The notes: a model not told the origin generated them from the letters alone. A stretch of DNA of 64,000 nt from an uncultured Bacteroidales bacterium (GCA_947589325.1 CANQAM010000004.1:49122-113121), one strand, 5' to 3'. Positions 10,001-18,600 are shown, numbered from the stretch's first letter. A program made the numbers and translations.

Positions 10001-11385
10001 GAATTCACATTCGCGTCCATGTTCATGGTTTCGACCACGGTATTGAACTGTCCCCACCCTTCGTTGAATACGATCCAATGGACGATACTCGGGGCGTTTT
10101 TGATGGCTTTGATATCGCGTATCGATTCCTCCTCAAAATTCCTCATGGCAAAACTTTCGTGTCCTTGCGGCAGATTGGGGCTCGGCAGGTCCTGCCATAC
10201 CAATATGCCTTCTTTGTCGCAATGGTAATACCAGCGGGCGGGTTCTATTTTGATATGTTTCCGCACCATATTGAATCCCATCTCTTTCATGACCCGGATA
10301 TCGTACAGCAGGGCTTCGTCGCTCGGGGCTGTGTACAGGCCGTCGGGCCACCAGCCCTGATCCAGCGTACCCATTTGAAATATCTGTTCATCGTTCAAAA
10401 AGATGCGGGGTATGCCGTTTACTTTTTTCACTTCTATTTTACGCATACCGCAGTAGCTTTTCACGGCATCGGTTTCCACGCCGTCTTTCCGGAGCGATAT
10501 TTCAAGGTCGTAGAGATAGGGGTCGGCCACCGACCAGAGGCGGGGATTTTCGATCTGTATGATTGCGATACGGTTGGGAGCGGCATTCTGCACCGAGCCC
10601 ACAACGGCGCCGGAGCGGTCTTTCACCTGCGCGGTGAAGGTTACTCCCTCGGTGTTATCATCGGAACAGACTTTCAGATAGAGCAACGACTGTTCGACGC
10701 AGGGTTCCATTTCTATGGAGCTGATATGCACTTCGTTCACCGGTTCCAGCCATACGGTCTGCCAGATTCCGCTCACGGCGGTATACCAGCATATCGATGG
10801 ATTTTTGGACTGTTTGCCGGTAGGCTGGCCTTCGACGCCGGTATTATCATATATATATACGGCTATTTCCTGCTCGCCTTCGGATTTCAAGGCCGACGTT
10901 ATGTCGAAATAGAAGGGGTCGTATCCGCCCGTATGCGTACCGACTTGCACTCCATTGACATAGACGGCCGTTTTCCAATCGACGGCGCCGAAATGGAGCA
11001 AGATGTTTTTGCCTTTCATTTCGGCGGGAATCGTTACTTTGCGGCGATACCACCATACCTGTTCATCGTTTTTTTCCATGACACCCGACAGGGCCGACTC
11101 TATGGGGAAGGGCACCAGTATGCTCTTGTCGTAATTGAAATCGACCGAATAGGCTTCATCGGCGGTTCCCCGGCGGAGATCCCACACGCCGTTCAGATTG
11201 AGCCACGACGGCCGCACCATTTGCGGACGCGGGTATTCGGGCAGGACGTTGTTCGGGTCTATCGTTTCCGACCATTTCGTCATCATGGGGCCCTGTTTCA
11301 TCTGCCACTCGGCAGCAAAAGAAAATTCGGCGAGCAGCAGCGCTGCGCCTGCGAACAAATTTCTCAAATAAAAACGTTGTTTCAT
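7054..11385 (-). CDS. GH2 enzyme fused to FG-GAP repeats, fibronectin-like domain and T9SS tail
   Basis: The start was moved to the ATG at 11385, which begins a clear signal peptide (MKQRFYLRNLFAGAALLL). This gives 1443 aa. Residues ~40-620 are a GH2 sugar-binding, immunoglobulin-like and TIM-barrel set; Glu442 in FNEGWGQ is the likely acid/base and Glu511 in CGEYGG the likely nucleophile. A further beta-sandwich follows. Residues ~800-1210 hold several FG-GAP/VCBS repeats with Ca-binding motifs such as DFDNDG and DYDKDG. Then come a fibronectin-III-like domain and a C-terminal T9SS type A sorting domain (ends GAYIVSVMMKKK). The protein should be secreted or cell-surface attached by T9SS. The C-terminal half is closely similar to the stand-alone protein at 18628-20628. 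The sugar it cleaves is unknown; beta-galactose or beta-glucuronic acid are typical of GH2. Confidence 0.88.
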   Translation of the reverse strand: MKQRFYLRNLFAGAALLLAEFSFAAEWQMKQGPMMTKWSETIDPNNVLPEYPRPQMVRPSWLNLNGVWDLRRGTADEAYSVDFNYDKSILVPFPIESALSGVMEKNDEQVWWYRRKVTIPAEMKGKNILLHFGAVDWKTAVYVNGVQVGTHTGGYDPFYFDITSALKSEGEQEIAVYIYDNTGVEGQPTGKQSKNPSICWYTAVSGIWQTVWLEPVNEVHISSIEMEPCVEQSLLYLKVCSDDNTEGVTFTAQVKDRSGAVVGSVQNAAPNRIAIIQIENPRLWSVADPYLYDLEISLRKDGVETDAVKSYCGMRKIEVKKVNGIPRIFLNDEQIFQMGTLDQGWWPDGLYTAPSDEALLYDIRVMKEMGFNMVRKHIKIEPARWYYHCDKEGILVWQDLPSPNLPQGHESFAMRNFEEESIRDIKAIKNAPSIVHWIVFNEGWGQFNTVVETMNMDANVNSLVPSRYGSASLICCASGWTDAEVGNVIDTHNYPDPSCPSNANRAAVCGEYGGITLKVPGHIWPGGDFQYTTVETDRDFTAYFSSLCDKIKDFYYQGLNAAVYTQISDVEIEKNGILTYDRRVLKPYSPTGELKAKIEECIAMPQSKVQLKTVLSTAKDHKYLWRYNTTTEVPRHWFAKEFDDRSWSKGLAAFGANMSEPASEYVSTEWNTNQIYMRRWFYLGDISQENIDKLRFLIFHDDDVEVYINGVWAASRPGCVFNYVPQDISDDAKKTLKPNSWNLIALAGKQGTGQQIMDIGITAFVTEDFAYTENYDDLENPAYTEMPAAGTAPTPKFTKIANPVPAETSGVLHEFYHTADRSNVAWGDFDNDGTLELVYSGRNPHLSGSRQDASVYYEYTGNNTFVREKSPFDVCFYACPVWLDYNNDGLLDLFMPGLKKKEYENDLNDVAAFLYENKGVQPDGTCTFEEVNLADKSGNRMGIAPIYNPMDGGRSRAWVSVGDYDKDGYQDIVVTGRDDYEDPDGLLSETGEVVVHHDRRAVYLYKNNGGTGFVLQETPLDGTAPFLGLARGSVQFADMDNDGWLDIVSSGYGPNEGNLHVYWNNGDGTFSETDQQLFGSYDSSCATADFDADGLMDILVTGFSRNKGGGSTKSFFIYKNNGGRTFEMLNDAFCGFEGVDGATPSIADVNHDGLPDILVGGHGQQHEITTWLYLNLGDFAFDDFGAYYTDPFGKKGAFSRISHGNNHLIDYDNDGYLDAWNMGWAQNGVCSKECSAQLWQNVSSTKDIAANEAPSAPQNLKCTYDKNKKMATFTWSASSDDVTPAAALQYNLYLKKSDSPNFFMTVPADLQTGFIKVGEISGQITTTSYSMSVPDENADYEWGVQAIDNGKRGSAFAKSSFNPKTTDALKKKEAADVNVYVNDGRICYDVPQKAVLCVYNTAAAIVSKVAVDGKGILTTQLSKGAYIVSVMMKKKVEVFRLFL

Positions 11386-11409
11386 GGCGTTTGTTTTTTC
11401 GTTGTCGGT

Positions 11410-11466
11410 CAAAATTAATTTCATTGAAATTGTTTTTATAGCATAAAACGTTCAATAAATAAAAAG
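11410..11466 (-). promoter_or_regulatory. Promoter with conserved upstream element (copy 1)
   Basis: On the - strand, TAATTTTG (11417-11410) is an exact TAnnTTTG -7 box, 24 nt before the ATG. Exactly 31 nt upstream of it lies GAACG within a conserved element, TTTTTATTTATTGAACG-N7-CTATAAAAAC. The same element and the same spacing occur at 13587-13643, 20653-20709 and 31874-31929. There is no good -33 TTG, which suggests that an activator is needed. Confidence 0.75.
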
Positions 11467-11592
11467 AAAGTATCGACCGCACATTTTTTCGGCAACTTCG
11501 CAGCTGTGAGGCAGTTTCCGGCGCCGGTGCCGGCGCGACTCCGGCGAAAGGCGGCGCCGCTTGGCGGGCGGGCGCTTCAGGAAAGGAAAAAA
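11467..11592. other. GC-rich intergenic stretch with CCGGCG repeats
   Basis: Between the promoter at 11410-11466 and the terminator at 11593 the DNA becomes very GC-rich, with repeated GGCGCC/CCGGCG blocks (about 11515-11575) that can pair with each other. No ORF or known element was recognised. It could be a REP-like repeat or a decayed structured RNA. Confidence 0.4.
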
Positions 11593-11624
11593 TTGCCCGA
11601 AATAATCGGTATTATTTCGGGCAA
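11593..11624 (-). terminator. Rho-independent terminator of the CBM/T9SS gene
   Basis: A perfect 14-bp stem (TTGCCCGAAATAAT / ATTATTTCGGGCAA) with a four-base loop is followed on the - strand by TTTTTT. It ends transcription of the gene at 11650-13557 before the next promoter. Confidence 0.92.
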
Positions 11625-11649
11625 AACAACTTAAAATTAACCTTATGGT

Positions 11650-13557
11650 TTATTTCACGATTACTTTATAAGTATGTTCCTTACCGTTTTCATTAACCGT
11701 TACCAGATAGAGACCTTTGTCGGCACGGCAAGCGGTCATACCGGGTTGGGCAACGCCTTCCGATACCAAAGCGCCCACCAGCGATACCACTTTGTAGGAC
11801 AAAGGCTTGTCGGCATCGACTACGATTTGTCCGTCGGCACCATAAACGGTTACGCCTCCGTCAAAAGATTCTGCTACGGCACCGGGTTCCGGATCGGGAT
11901 CGGGATCGGGATCAGGATCTGGATCTGGGTCAGGGTCAGGAGTAACTGTCGGCCTGTTTTCAAAATAGATGTCGAATACATTTGCACCGGCGTCATTGCT
12001 CTTCAAAAGGGTATAAACCATATAGAGCTCGTGCTTTCCGGTTACCGGAGTGGTTATGGCGCCGGACGTATGTTTCTTAACGCCCCATGTGCCTGTGGCC
12101 TGAAGCCAAACTCGGGCTATCGGTTCGTGGCCTTCGAGAATCATATCCCGCTCATTTTCCCATTGGTTGCTGTCATATATCCCGTCAGCCTCCAAATCGA
12201 TGTAGAACGCGAAATTGGCTTCGTCGATTTCGCCCCACCATTCTCCTTGTGAAGCATAATTTACAACAATCGTATTGTAACTTCCATCGCCAAAATCGAT
12301 ACCTTCTTCATCTTCCGGATTATAGAAGTGAAGTACGGTTCCATTGCCCGTATAGCCGACATTTCCACCGTCTTCAAACCGGCCTTTATACATAACCTCG
12401 CACACCAACGTGTCGCTTAGTTGCCCTCCTGTCGTACCGGAAAAAGCGATATGGAAAGGATCTTCGGTAACAGGTACGTCATCGATTAATGTTATGCCGC
12501 AGCCGTCGCTCGGCTCCCAGAGATTTCCTTTCCAAAAAACGATATCCCCTATATTGAAATCGCCGCCGACCCATTTGGCAAGCACACGGTGCGTACCCGT
12601 AGTTTCTTCGATATTGGCAACCACGGGATAAGCCAGCTGCAAGTTTGAAATTCCTGTCCATATCCTTGCCAGCAGATTTTCGGGATTCGTTTCATCATCG
12701 AGATAGAGTTCGAGGTAGCGCTGCATGTCGGCAGTTTCAAAATTGCGACGCAGATAGGTTACCACCTGATTATAACCCTCACCGAAATCCACTTCACCGT
12801 AGTCGATAACCACGCCTTCGCTGGTCCAGCCCCACGTGTTTTCGCCGTCTACATCTATGCGGGGAGTGATTTTGGCTGGATCTTCTTCGTGCTCAACCCC
12901 TTTTATCGCCTTAGCTTCGGTAGCTTTCAAACGGAAAGCATTTTCGAGCGTATCGCTCTTCATATCGGGCCGGCGCAGGCAACGGCCATAGAGCCAATCG
13001 TGGTCTTCCGGGCCCATAATATCCTCGGCGGAGAAAAGTTTTTCGTAAAATCTTACCGCCTTGATATTGCCGCTGCCATCGAACAACGAAAGAAAGACAT
13101 TCTGTTTTCCCTTAGGTTGTACAAATTCGATACCCTCTAATGCGGCGAGTCGTTCGGGCAGGGGCGCCTGCTTCTTCGCAGTTACCGTATCGGTAAAGGT
13201 AAAATAGCGCGAATAGCCCTGCGTGTCACCGAGGAAGATATAGGCAAAGGGTTTGGCGTCTTCGTAAGTGGTGCCCGCATGCAGAATGGCATATCCATCT
13301 CCACTCCAACCTCTTGCAAAATCGATTCCGACTGCGGCATATTTCGAGCCGTCTTCGCCGAAATCCACTTCACCCAAGGAAGCGTAAAACGTTTCCGTAT
13401 TAACGTTGTCGATACACAAAAGAAGACGGTTGAATTGGGCTCCTTCGATCTCGACACCGCTTTTGTAGTTGGTCTTAATGACCAAATCCTCTGCCACAGC
13501 CGATGTAGCAAACGACAGAGACAGCAATGCTGTCAAAATTGTAAATTTCTTTTTCAT
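11650..13557 (-). CDS. Secreted protein with three CBM6-like modules, DP linker and T9SS tail
   Basis: The start was set at the ATG at 13557 (MKKKFTILTALLSLSFATSAVA, a signal peptide), giving 635 aa. Three similar beta-sandwich modules begin with a DFGE/DFGD motif near residues 65, 255 and 425 and resemble carbohydrate-binding family 6. A (Pro-Asp)n linker near 540-560 is followed by a T9SS type A sorting domain ending in YLVTVNENGKEHTYKV. No catalytic domain is visible, so it is probably a surface or secreted glycan-binding protein that brings cells or enzymes to the substrate. It has its own promoter with the shared element and its own terminator. CBM subfamily and ligand are not certain. 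Confidence 0.8.
   Translation of the reverse strand: MKKKFTILTALLSLSFATSAVAEDLVIKTNYKSGVEIEGAQFNRLLLCIDNVNTETFYASLGEVDFGEDGSKYAAVGIDFARGWSGDGYAILHAGTTYEDAKPFAYIFLGDTQGYSRYFTFTDTVTAKKQAPLPERLAALEGIEFVQPKGKQNVFLSLFDGSGNIKAVRFYEKLFSAEDIMGPEDHDWLYGRCLRRPDMKSDTLENAFRLKATEAKAIKGVEHEEDPAKITPRIDVDGENTWGWTSEGVVIDYGEVDFGEGYNQVVTYLRRNFETADMQRYLELYLDDETNPENLLARIWTGISNLQLAYPVVANIEETTGTHRVLAKWVGGDFNIGDIVFWKGNLWEPSDGCGITLIDDVPVTEDPFHIAFSGTTGGQLSDTLVCEVMYKGRFEDGGNVGYTGNGTVLHFYNPEDEEGIDFGDGSYNTIVVNYASQGEWWGEIDEANFAFYIDLEADGIYDSNQWENERDMILEGHEPIARVWLQATGTWGVKKHTSGAITTPVTGKHELYMVYTLLKSNDAGANVFDIYFENRPTVTPDPDPDPDPDPDPDPDPEPGAVAESFDGGVTVYGADGQIVVDADKPLSYKVVSLVGALVSEGVAQPGMTACRADKGLYLVTVNENGKEHTYKVIVK
11891..11940 (-). 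repeat. Hexanucleotide repeat encoding a (Pro-Asp)n linker
   Basis: About eight imperfect copies of a GGATCG/GGATCT/GGGTCA-type hexamer encode alternating Pro and Asp between the third CBM-like module and the T9SS domain. Such repeats can change copy number by slippage without breaking the frame, altering linker length. Confidence 0.85.
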
Positions 13558-13586
13558 AAACACAGATTTTAAGGTTATTTGTAGGG

Positions 13587-13643
13587 TAAAAGTAGTTGTT
13601 CGAATTTTGTTTTTATAACACGTACCGTTCAATAAATAGAAAT
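13587..13643 (-). promoter_or_regulatory. Promoter with conserved upstream element (copy 2)
   Basis: On the - strand, TACTTTTA (13594-13587) resembles the TAnnTTTG box with one mismatch and lies 29 nt before the ATG. GAACG of the shared element (TTTCTATTTATTGAACG-N7-TTATAAAAAC) ends exactly 31 nt upstream. The site lies in the 102-bp gap after the esterase gene, so the CBM/T9SS gene can be transcribed separately. Confidence 0.7.
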
Positions 13644-13659
13644 CATGTCCGAAATGCAG

Positions 13660-15597
13660 TTACTCGAAAGCATCGGTGCGGAAAGGGGCAACGGGCAGCC
13701 CGTTTTTCCCGTAGAGATTGCAGGGGGGATTGTCGGCCCAGCCGTAGCGTGCCGCCACCGGACAGGGCACCGCCTCGCATTTCAGCGTTACCTTGTCGCC
13801 GGAGAGGCTCGCTTCTGCGGGATAAAATTTCATATCGGGGCCGGCGACGGCAAATGCGGCGGGCGCGCCGCCTTTCACCACAAGGGGCGAATCGAACGAA
13901 AGCACGACGGTGCCTTTTTCGATTTTATAACCGACGCAAGCCGGCGTTTCGCAGCGTCCTTTTCCGTAGGTGCGGGCCAAAGCCAGCCGAGCCAGCCGGG
14001 CGGCGACCTCCTGCTTGTTCTTGGGGTGAATATCGTATGCCTCGCCGATGTCGATAGCGACAGCCATGCCGGTGCGTTCAAGATGCAGGGCCTCGGCCTG
14101 CGCCTCGCGAAGATGCGCCCAAGCGGAAGAGGGCTGCACGTCGCGCCGCTCCATGAAATTGGCCAGCTGCACGAAATAGAAGGGGAAATCGTTTTTCCAC
14201 AGCTTACGCCAGTCGGCAATCATGGCTTGAAAAAGCGGAGCGTATTGCACCGCTCTATCGACATTGGCTTCGCCCTGATACCAGATGACGCCCTTTATGG
14301 GGAAGTTGCGGAAGGGATAGACCATGGCATTGTAAAGCACCGCAGGATAATTCTGACTGTCGGGCGACGGGGGTAGCGGGGGCTGCTGCGACAGAGGGAC
14401 TCCGATATGATAGTCCCATGCACCGGCCAACGGAATCACAGCGCCGCCGGCTGCGGACAAGGCGAGGTCATCGGGCGCGCCGCAGATTCCGCCGGCTCCG
14501 CTGTCGTCCTGCACCTTAACGGCAATGATATTTTTTCCGGCTTTCACCAGCGGGGCCGGCACGGTGTAGGAGCGTTTCACATAATATCCATTGCCTTCAC
14601 CCACCTTCACGCCGTTGAAATAGACCACGTCTTTGTCGTCGATCATGCCCAGATTCAGCGTCAAGGCTTTTCCGGCCTGTTCGCAGGAAATTTCGACCTC
14701 TTTGCGGAACCATACGGAGCCGTCGTAGTCGGGAAGTCCTGCATTTTCCCAAGCGGTGGGCAGATTCATTTCGCCCCAGCCTTCGCCGGAGGGCTCGCCG
14801 GTCGTCCAACGCGGCACATCGCCGCGCATACCCGGGTCGCAGGCGTTCATCGCGTGTTCCCGACGAAGCATGTCGGCGCGATGTTTTGCCCAAAGGGCTT
14901 CCGTGCGCGCTTCGCAGCGCTCGATGCCGGCGACATCGCTGCCAAAGCCCCACACCTGCTTCAATGCGGCGAGACTCGTCCATGCCTCGGCCGGCGTTCC
15001 GCCCCACGAACAGTCGATGACACCGACCGGCACTTTCAACTTCTGCCACAAAGAACGGGCGTAAAAATAGGCTACGGCCGAGAAGTTCTCCACAGCGGCG
15101 GGAGCGCATACGGCCCACCCGCCGCCATTGACGCCGACGGCATCGGCAGGGGTATGCGATTTCGACTTTTTCACCTGCAACAAACGAATGGAGGGATAGT
15201 CGGCAGCAGCGGTTTCCTGCTCGCAATTCATCACCCGCCCCCACCCGACGACAGGCATTTCCATATTGGACTGTCCGGAGCAAAACCAAACTTCGCCGAC
15301 CAAAACATTCTGCAATACGAGCGGGTCGCCGTCGTCGATGACAATGGTGTACGGCCCGCCGGCCTTCGGCGTGGGAACGGCAATTTCAAATTTGCCGCCG
15401 GCCACAGCGCCGACGAAACTTTCAGACTTCCAGCCGACTTTCACGGATACCGGCCCCTGCCGCGTCGATGTTCCCGAAACGACAAGCGTACTCTTTTGCT
15501 GCACGACCATATTGTCGGAAAAATAGGCGGGCAGCGAAACTTCGGCCTGCACCGGCAAGGCAAATGCCCCCAACAATATCCACCAATACTTTTTCAT
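13660..15597 (-). CDS. Sialate O-acetylesterase-like SGNH esterase
   Basis: The start was moved to the ATG at 15597, which begins a signal peptide (MKKYWWILLGAFALPVQA), giving 645 aa. The SASA-type SGNH fold shows the nucleophile Ser110 in FCSGQSNMEMP, the block GVIWYQGEAN, and the C-terminal Asp/His pair in YDIHPKN. A GH2-like jelly-roll insert (GSVWFRKEVE, about residues 290-390) interrupts the fold, a known arrangement in this family. It would remove acetyl groups from a sugar in the periplasm. In this locus the acetylated residue need not be sialic acid. The gene ends the three-gene unit with 15661-18600 and 18628-20628. Confidence 0.88.
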   Translation of the reverse strand: MKKYWWILLGAFALPVQAEVSLPAYFSDNMVVQQKSTLVVSGTSTRQGPVSVKVGWKSESFVGAVAGGKFEIAVPTPKAGGPYTIVIDDGDPLVLQNVLVGEVWFCSGQSNMEMPVVGWGRVMNCEQETAAADYPSIRLLQVKKSKSHTPADAVGVNGGGWAVCAPAAVENFSAVAYFYARSLWQKLKVPVGVIDCSWGGTPAEAWTSLAALKQVWGFGSDVAGIERCEARTEALWAKHRADMLRREHAMNACDPGMRGDVPRWTTGEPSGEGWGEMNLPTAWENAGLPDYDGSVWFRKEVEISCEQAGKALTLNLGMIDDKDVVYFNGVKVGEGNGYYVKRSYTVPAPLVKAGKNIIAVKVQDDSGAGGICGAPDDLALSAAGGAVIPLAGAWDYHIGVPLSQQPPLPPSPDSQNYPAVLYNAMVYPFRNFPIKGVIWYQGEANVDRAVQYAPLFQAMIADWRKLWKNDFPFYFVQLANFMERRDVQPSSAWAHLREAQAEALHLERTGMAVAIDIGEAYDIHPKNKQEVAARLARLALARTYGKGRCETPACVGYKIEKGTVVLSFDSPLVVKGGAPAAFAVAGPDMKFYPAEASLSGDKVTLKCEAVPCPVAARYGWADNPPCNLYGKNGLPVAPFRTDAFE

Positions 15598-15660
15598 TTT
15601 ATCCTGTTTCTTATTTTTCGTCCGGCGGGAAGCGGCAGTTCCGCCTCCCTGCCTCACGTG

Positions 15661-18600
15661 TCATTTTTTCTGTTTTCCACTCCCCACCCGCAGCGAACGC
15701 ACGGAACATTCGCCCGAGAGCAATCCGTCGGAATGGGCTTTCACCGTTATCTTTCCGGCCCGGAAAGTGGTGCGAACAGCCACCCGCATCAAACCGCCTT
15801 CGGCTTGCAGTTCGCAATCGCCCGGGGCATGATAGGAAAGTTCTTTTCCCTCTGTTACATAAAAATTGTACGAACCTTTGTACACGCCTTCGCCCTCGAC
15901 CTCGAAACGGAGGAGATTGCCGGCATGGGGACAGAGGCGCCCCGCTCTATCGACGACCTTCGCCGTAACGATAACGGCATCGGAAGCGTTTGCCCGCAAG
16001 GGAAATGTCTCGCCGTCGGGTTTCGAAGCGGGCGTTTCCGCCACCAGCTCTATGGCGTAAGGAGCCCCCGCCGATTCTACCGATTCGGAACAGCAGGGCT
16101 TTTTGTCGAAATCCAGGCCTACGGCTTCGACCCGGCCGGGCTGCCACGGAATGCCGTGCCACGTACAGCGGCGCGTACGGGCATCGGGAACAGCGACCCC
16201 GCAGGAGTTTCCATCGACGAACAACTCCACATAGGGACAATTGCTCCACGCATCGACATCTTGCCTGCCGGAAGCATTCCATTGACTTTGCAGAGCGACG
16301 CCCGGACGACGGGAAAAAGGCACCCACAGCGCTTTTTCGTAAATTCGGTATTTCAATTTGGGAAAGCGGTTTCCGTCCATGGCGCACGAGCCGAGGCTTT
16401 TCTGATTCCGTTTTCCGTTGAGGTAAATCGTATATCCTTCGCCGTAGGTTTCGGCCAGCATCCAGTCGATCCAGCCGCAGGCTCTGTTGTCGAGGTCGGC
16501 CAGGTAGTTTTCGACATAATATTGCGAAAAGCGTTTTTCGTTGTCGTAGTCGAATCGGGCAATGCACCAACTCGGATTTCCACTCCAATTGGCGCCATAG
16601 ACCTCGGCATTGAACGAAGGGCAGCCCTCCTTTTTCTCATAGCGGTTGGTATAAGCAATCAAAACCGGATCTGCGGCATTCCAACACGGCGGATAACCAT
16701 CGCGATTGGAAACGATGCGGGGCTGTATGTAGTCCCACTTCCTTACCTGTTCAAGGGTATAGGTAGGATAATATTTTTCGCCCTCGTAGGCCAATCCGTT
16801 GTTAGACTCCCAGACAGCGACCGAAGGGTGACTGCGGTAAGCAATCATCACATCGCGGTCGTAATCGCGCTTGTATGAAATGGCGGGGTCGTTTTTCAAA
16901 GACCACTCGTTGTCGCCGCTATTGACAATCAAGAGTATGCCGTACATATCGCAGGCATCGAACATTCCGGCAAAAGGAGGCTGGTGCCCCACCCGATAAG
17001 CATTGCCGCCGCAGCGTGCAATGAGAGCCATATCCTGCCATTGCAGCGCAACGGGCACAGCCGCCCCCAGACCCGGGTATATGTTGCGACCGCCGAATCC
17101 GCGCAAAATACATTTCTCGCCATTGACATAGCAATAATCGGCGTCCCATGTAATCTCGCGCACGCCGCAATGTTCCGTCCGCGCATCGACCAAACGGCCA
17201 TCGACATACACGCGGTTGGAAACCGTGTACAAATAAGGCTCGCCCGAACAGCCGACGGGATACCACAAGCGGGGATTCGCCAACGTATCGGTACGGTCGA
17301 ACAGGCGGGTTTCTCCCGCCGGAATAACGGCTTTGTCGGAAAACGCCAAAACGGCCTTTCCCTGCTTATCGAGAAGCTCGGTGCGCAGCTCGACGGACTG
17401 CTCCTGCGCGGAAGAATTTTCGACATTGGTCTGAAAACGCAACACCGCACGCCGCGCATCGGCCGAAAGCGTGCCGAAATAAGTGCCCCACTTCTGCAAC
17501 GGCGTATAACTGTTGAAAGGTATATGCACTTTGTGCTTCTCGTGCAGATAGACAGCGCCGACAATTCCGCCCATGGCCTGCCCGAAGCCTTCGTTTTCGC
17601 CGAATCCCGGCCACGTAAAGAAAGTGCCTTCGGCATTTGAAACCCGGACGGCAATCTGGTTCGTCTCTCCCCATTTTACATAATCCGTAATATCGACTAC
17701 AAAGGGAATGAAACTGCCGACATGGGTAACCGGCCCGGGCTGGGGCGCACGGAAACGGCCCTCCACCGGAATGCCGTTGATATAGACAAGCGCCCCTATA
17801 TTGACGCTTTCAAACTCGATGAAGATTTTTTTATCGCTCTCCTTGCGAGAGAAAAAGAGTTTTTTCCGATACCATACCTCCCCTCGCCAGCAGCGTTCGC
17901 CGGTCGTGGCATTCAGGTAAGTATCGCGCTCATTGAAACAATGCGGCAGGCCGACCTCCTCCCAACCGCTGTCGTCGAAATCGGCGGCAGCCAATTCTTC
18001 GGGCGGCATCGTATTGCCGGCTATCGGGTGAAAAACGACCTCTCCTACCGGCGCCGCCACCTCTTTCTGTACCGACGAAAGCAACTTTACGACGGCCAAA
18101 CGCACGTACCGCCACCTGCCGGAAACGGGAAACTCGAACGACGTGCCGGTAATCTGCTCGACATGACCTACGGTATTATTGACCGATGTTATATTGTTTT
18201 CCTTATGCAATTCGCACGGAGCCGGAGAAGCCCCGTCGGACAAAAGCGTCCAATGGCTGTTGTCATTGCTCACCTCTATCCGGCAGGCAGCATAACGCAC
18301 GGAATCGCCGGAAAAAATCAAACATATCCGCCCGAGCGCTTTTTCCTGCAAGAAATCGACAAAACAAGGCTCTCCGCCGACCGGCAGCAGCACGCCGGTG
18401 TCGTATCGTCCATCGTTCAGTGCAGGCGCTGCCGCATCGCCGACAAGCACGACAAGGCCTTTTGCCAAATTGCTCTCCTGCCGAATGACTTTTGAAAATC
18501 GCCAAGGGGTCTCTCCTATATTCGTCGCCGGCCGCGCACAAACGAATTGTGCGACAAAGACAAGCGATAAAAAGGATAATATGCGATAAGGCTTCAACAT
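15661..18600 (-). CDS. GH2 family protein with inserted F5/8C-like domain, atypical active site
   Basis: The ATG at 18600 (MLKPYRILSFLSLVFVAQFVCA) gives a better signal peptide than the track start, giving 979 aa. The N-terminal region contains an F5/8 type C-like sandwich (about 40-190) before the usual GH2 jelly roll (GLPHCFNERD, WYRKKLFF), immunoglobulin-like domain and TIM barrel. Where GH2 enzymes have WS-x-GNE with the acid/base Glu, this protein reads HPSVAVWESNNG, so the Glu seems absent or moved to WES. A possible nucleophile is the Glu in FNAEVYGAN. It may be a divergent hydrolase or an inactive binding protein. It lies 27 bp after the FG-GAP gene and 63 bp before the esterase. Confidence 0.82.
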   Translation of the reverse strand: MLKPYRILSFLSLVFVAQFVCARPATNIGETPWRFSKVIRQESNLAKGLVVLVGDAAAPALNDGRYDTGVLLPVGGEPCFVDFLQEKALGRICLIFSGDSVRYAACRIEVSNDNSHWTLLSDGASPAPCELHKENNITSVNNTVGHVEQITGTSFEFPVSGRWRYVRLAVVKLLSSVQKEVAAPVGEVVFHPIAGNTMPPEELAAADFDDSGWEEVGLPHCFNERDTYLNATTGERCWRGEVWYRKKLFFSRKESDKKIFIEFESVNIGALVYINGIPVEGRFRAPQPGPVTHVGSFIPFVVDITDYVKWGETNQIAVRVSNAEGTFFTWPGFGENEGFGQAMGGIVGAVYLHEKHKVHIPFNSYTPLQKWGTYFGTLSADARRAVLRFQTNVENSSAQEQSVELRTELLDKQGKAVLAFSDKAVIPAGETRLFDRTDTLANPRLWYPVGCSGEPYLYTVSNRVYVDGRLVDARTEHCGVREITWDADYCYVNGEKCILRGFGGRNIYPGLGAAVPVALQWQDMALIARCGGNAYRVGHQPPFAGMFDACDMYGILLIVNSGDNEWSLKNDPAISYKRDYDRDVMIAYRSHPSVAVWESNNGLAYEGEKYYPTYTLEQVRKWDYIQPRIVSNRDGYPPCWNAADPVLIAYTNRYEKKEGCPSFNAEVYGANWSGNPSWCIARFDYDNEKRFSQYYVENYLADLDNRACGWIDWMLAETYGEGYTIYLNGKRNQKSLGSCAMDGNRFPKLKYRIYEKALWVPFSRRPGVALQSQWNASGRQDVDAWSNCPYVELFVDGNSCGVAVPDARTRRCTWHGIPWQPGRVEAVGLDFDKKPCCSESVESAGAPYAIELVAETPASKPDGETFPLRANASDAVIVTAKVVDRAGRLCPHAGNLLRFEVEGEGVYKGSYNFYVTEGKELSYHAPGDCELQAEGGLMRVAVRTTFRAGKITVKAHSDGLLSGECSVRSLRVGSGKQKK

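Noticed and set aside
9286-11418. Open frame of 710 aa on the + strand, with a 663-aa frame at 7210-9201
   Set aside because: Both lie opposite the GH2-FG-GAP gene. Their translations are low-complexity mirror patterns without domain features.
11891-11940. Possible CRISPR-like or phase-variation repeat
   Set aside because: The units are contiguous hexamers in frame with a Pro-Asp linker, without spacers, and a multiple of three, so there is no array and no frame switching.
14407-16878. Open frame of 823 aa on the + strand
   Set aside because: It is the antisense shadow of the esterase and GH2 genes, with no signal peptide or family motif; the - strand frames carry intact catalytic signatures.
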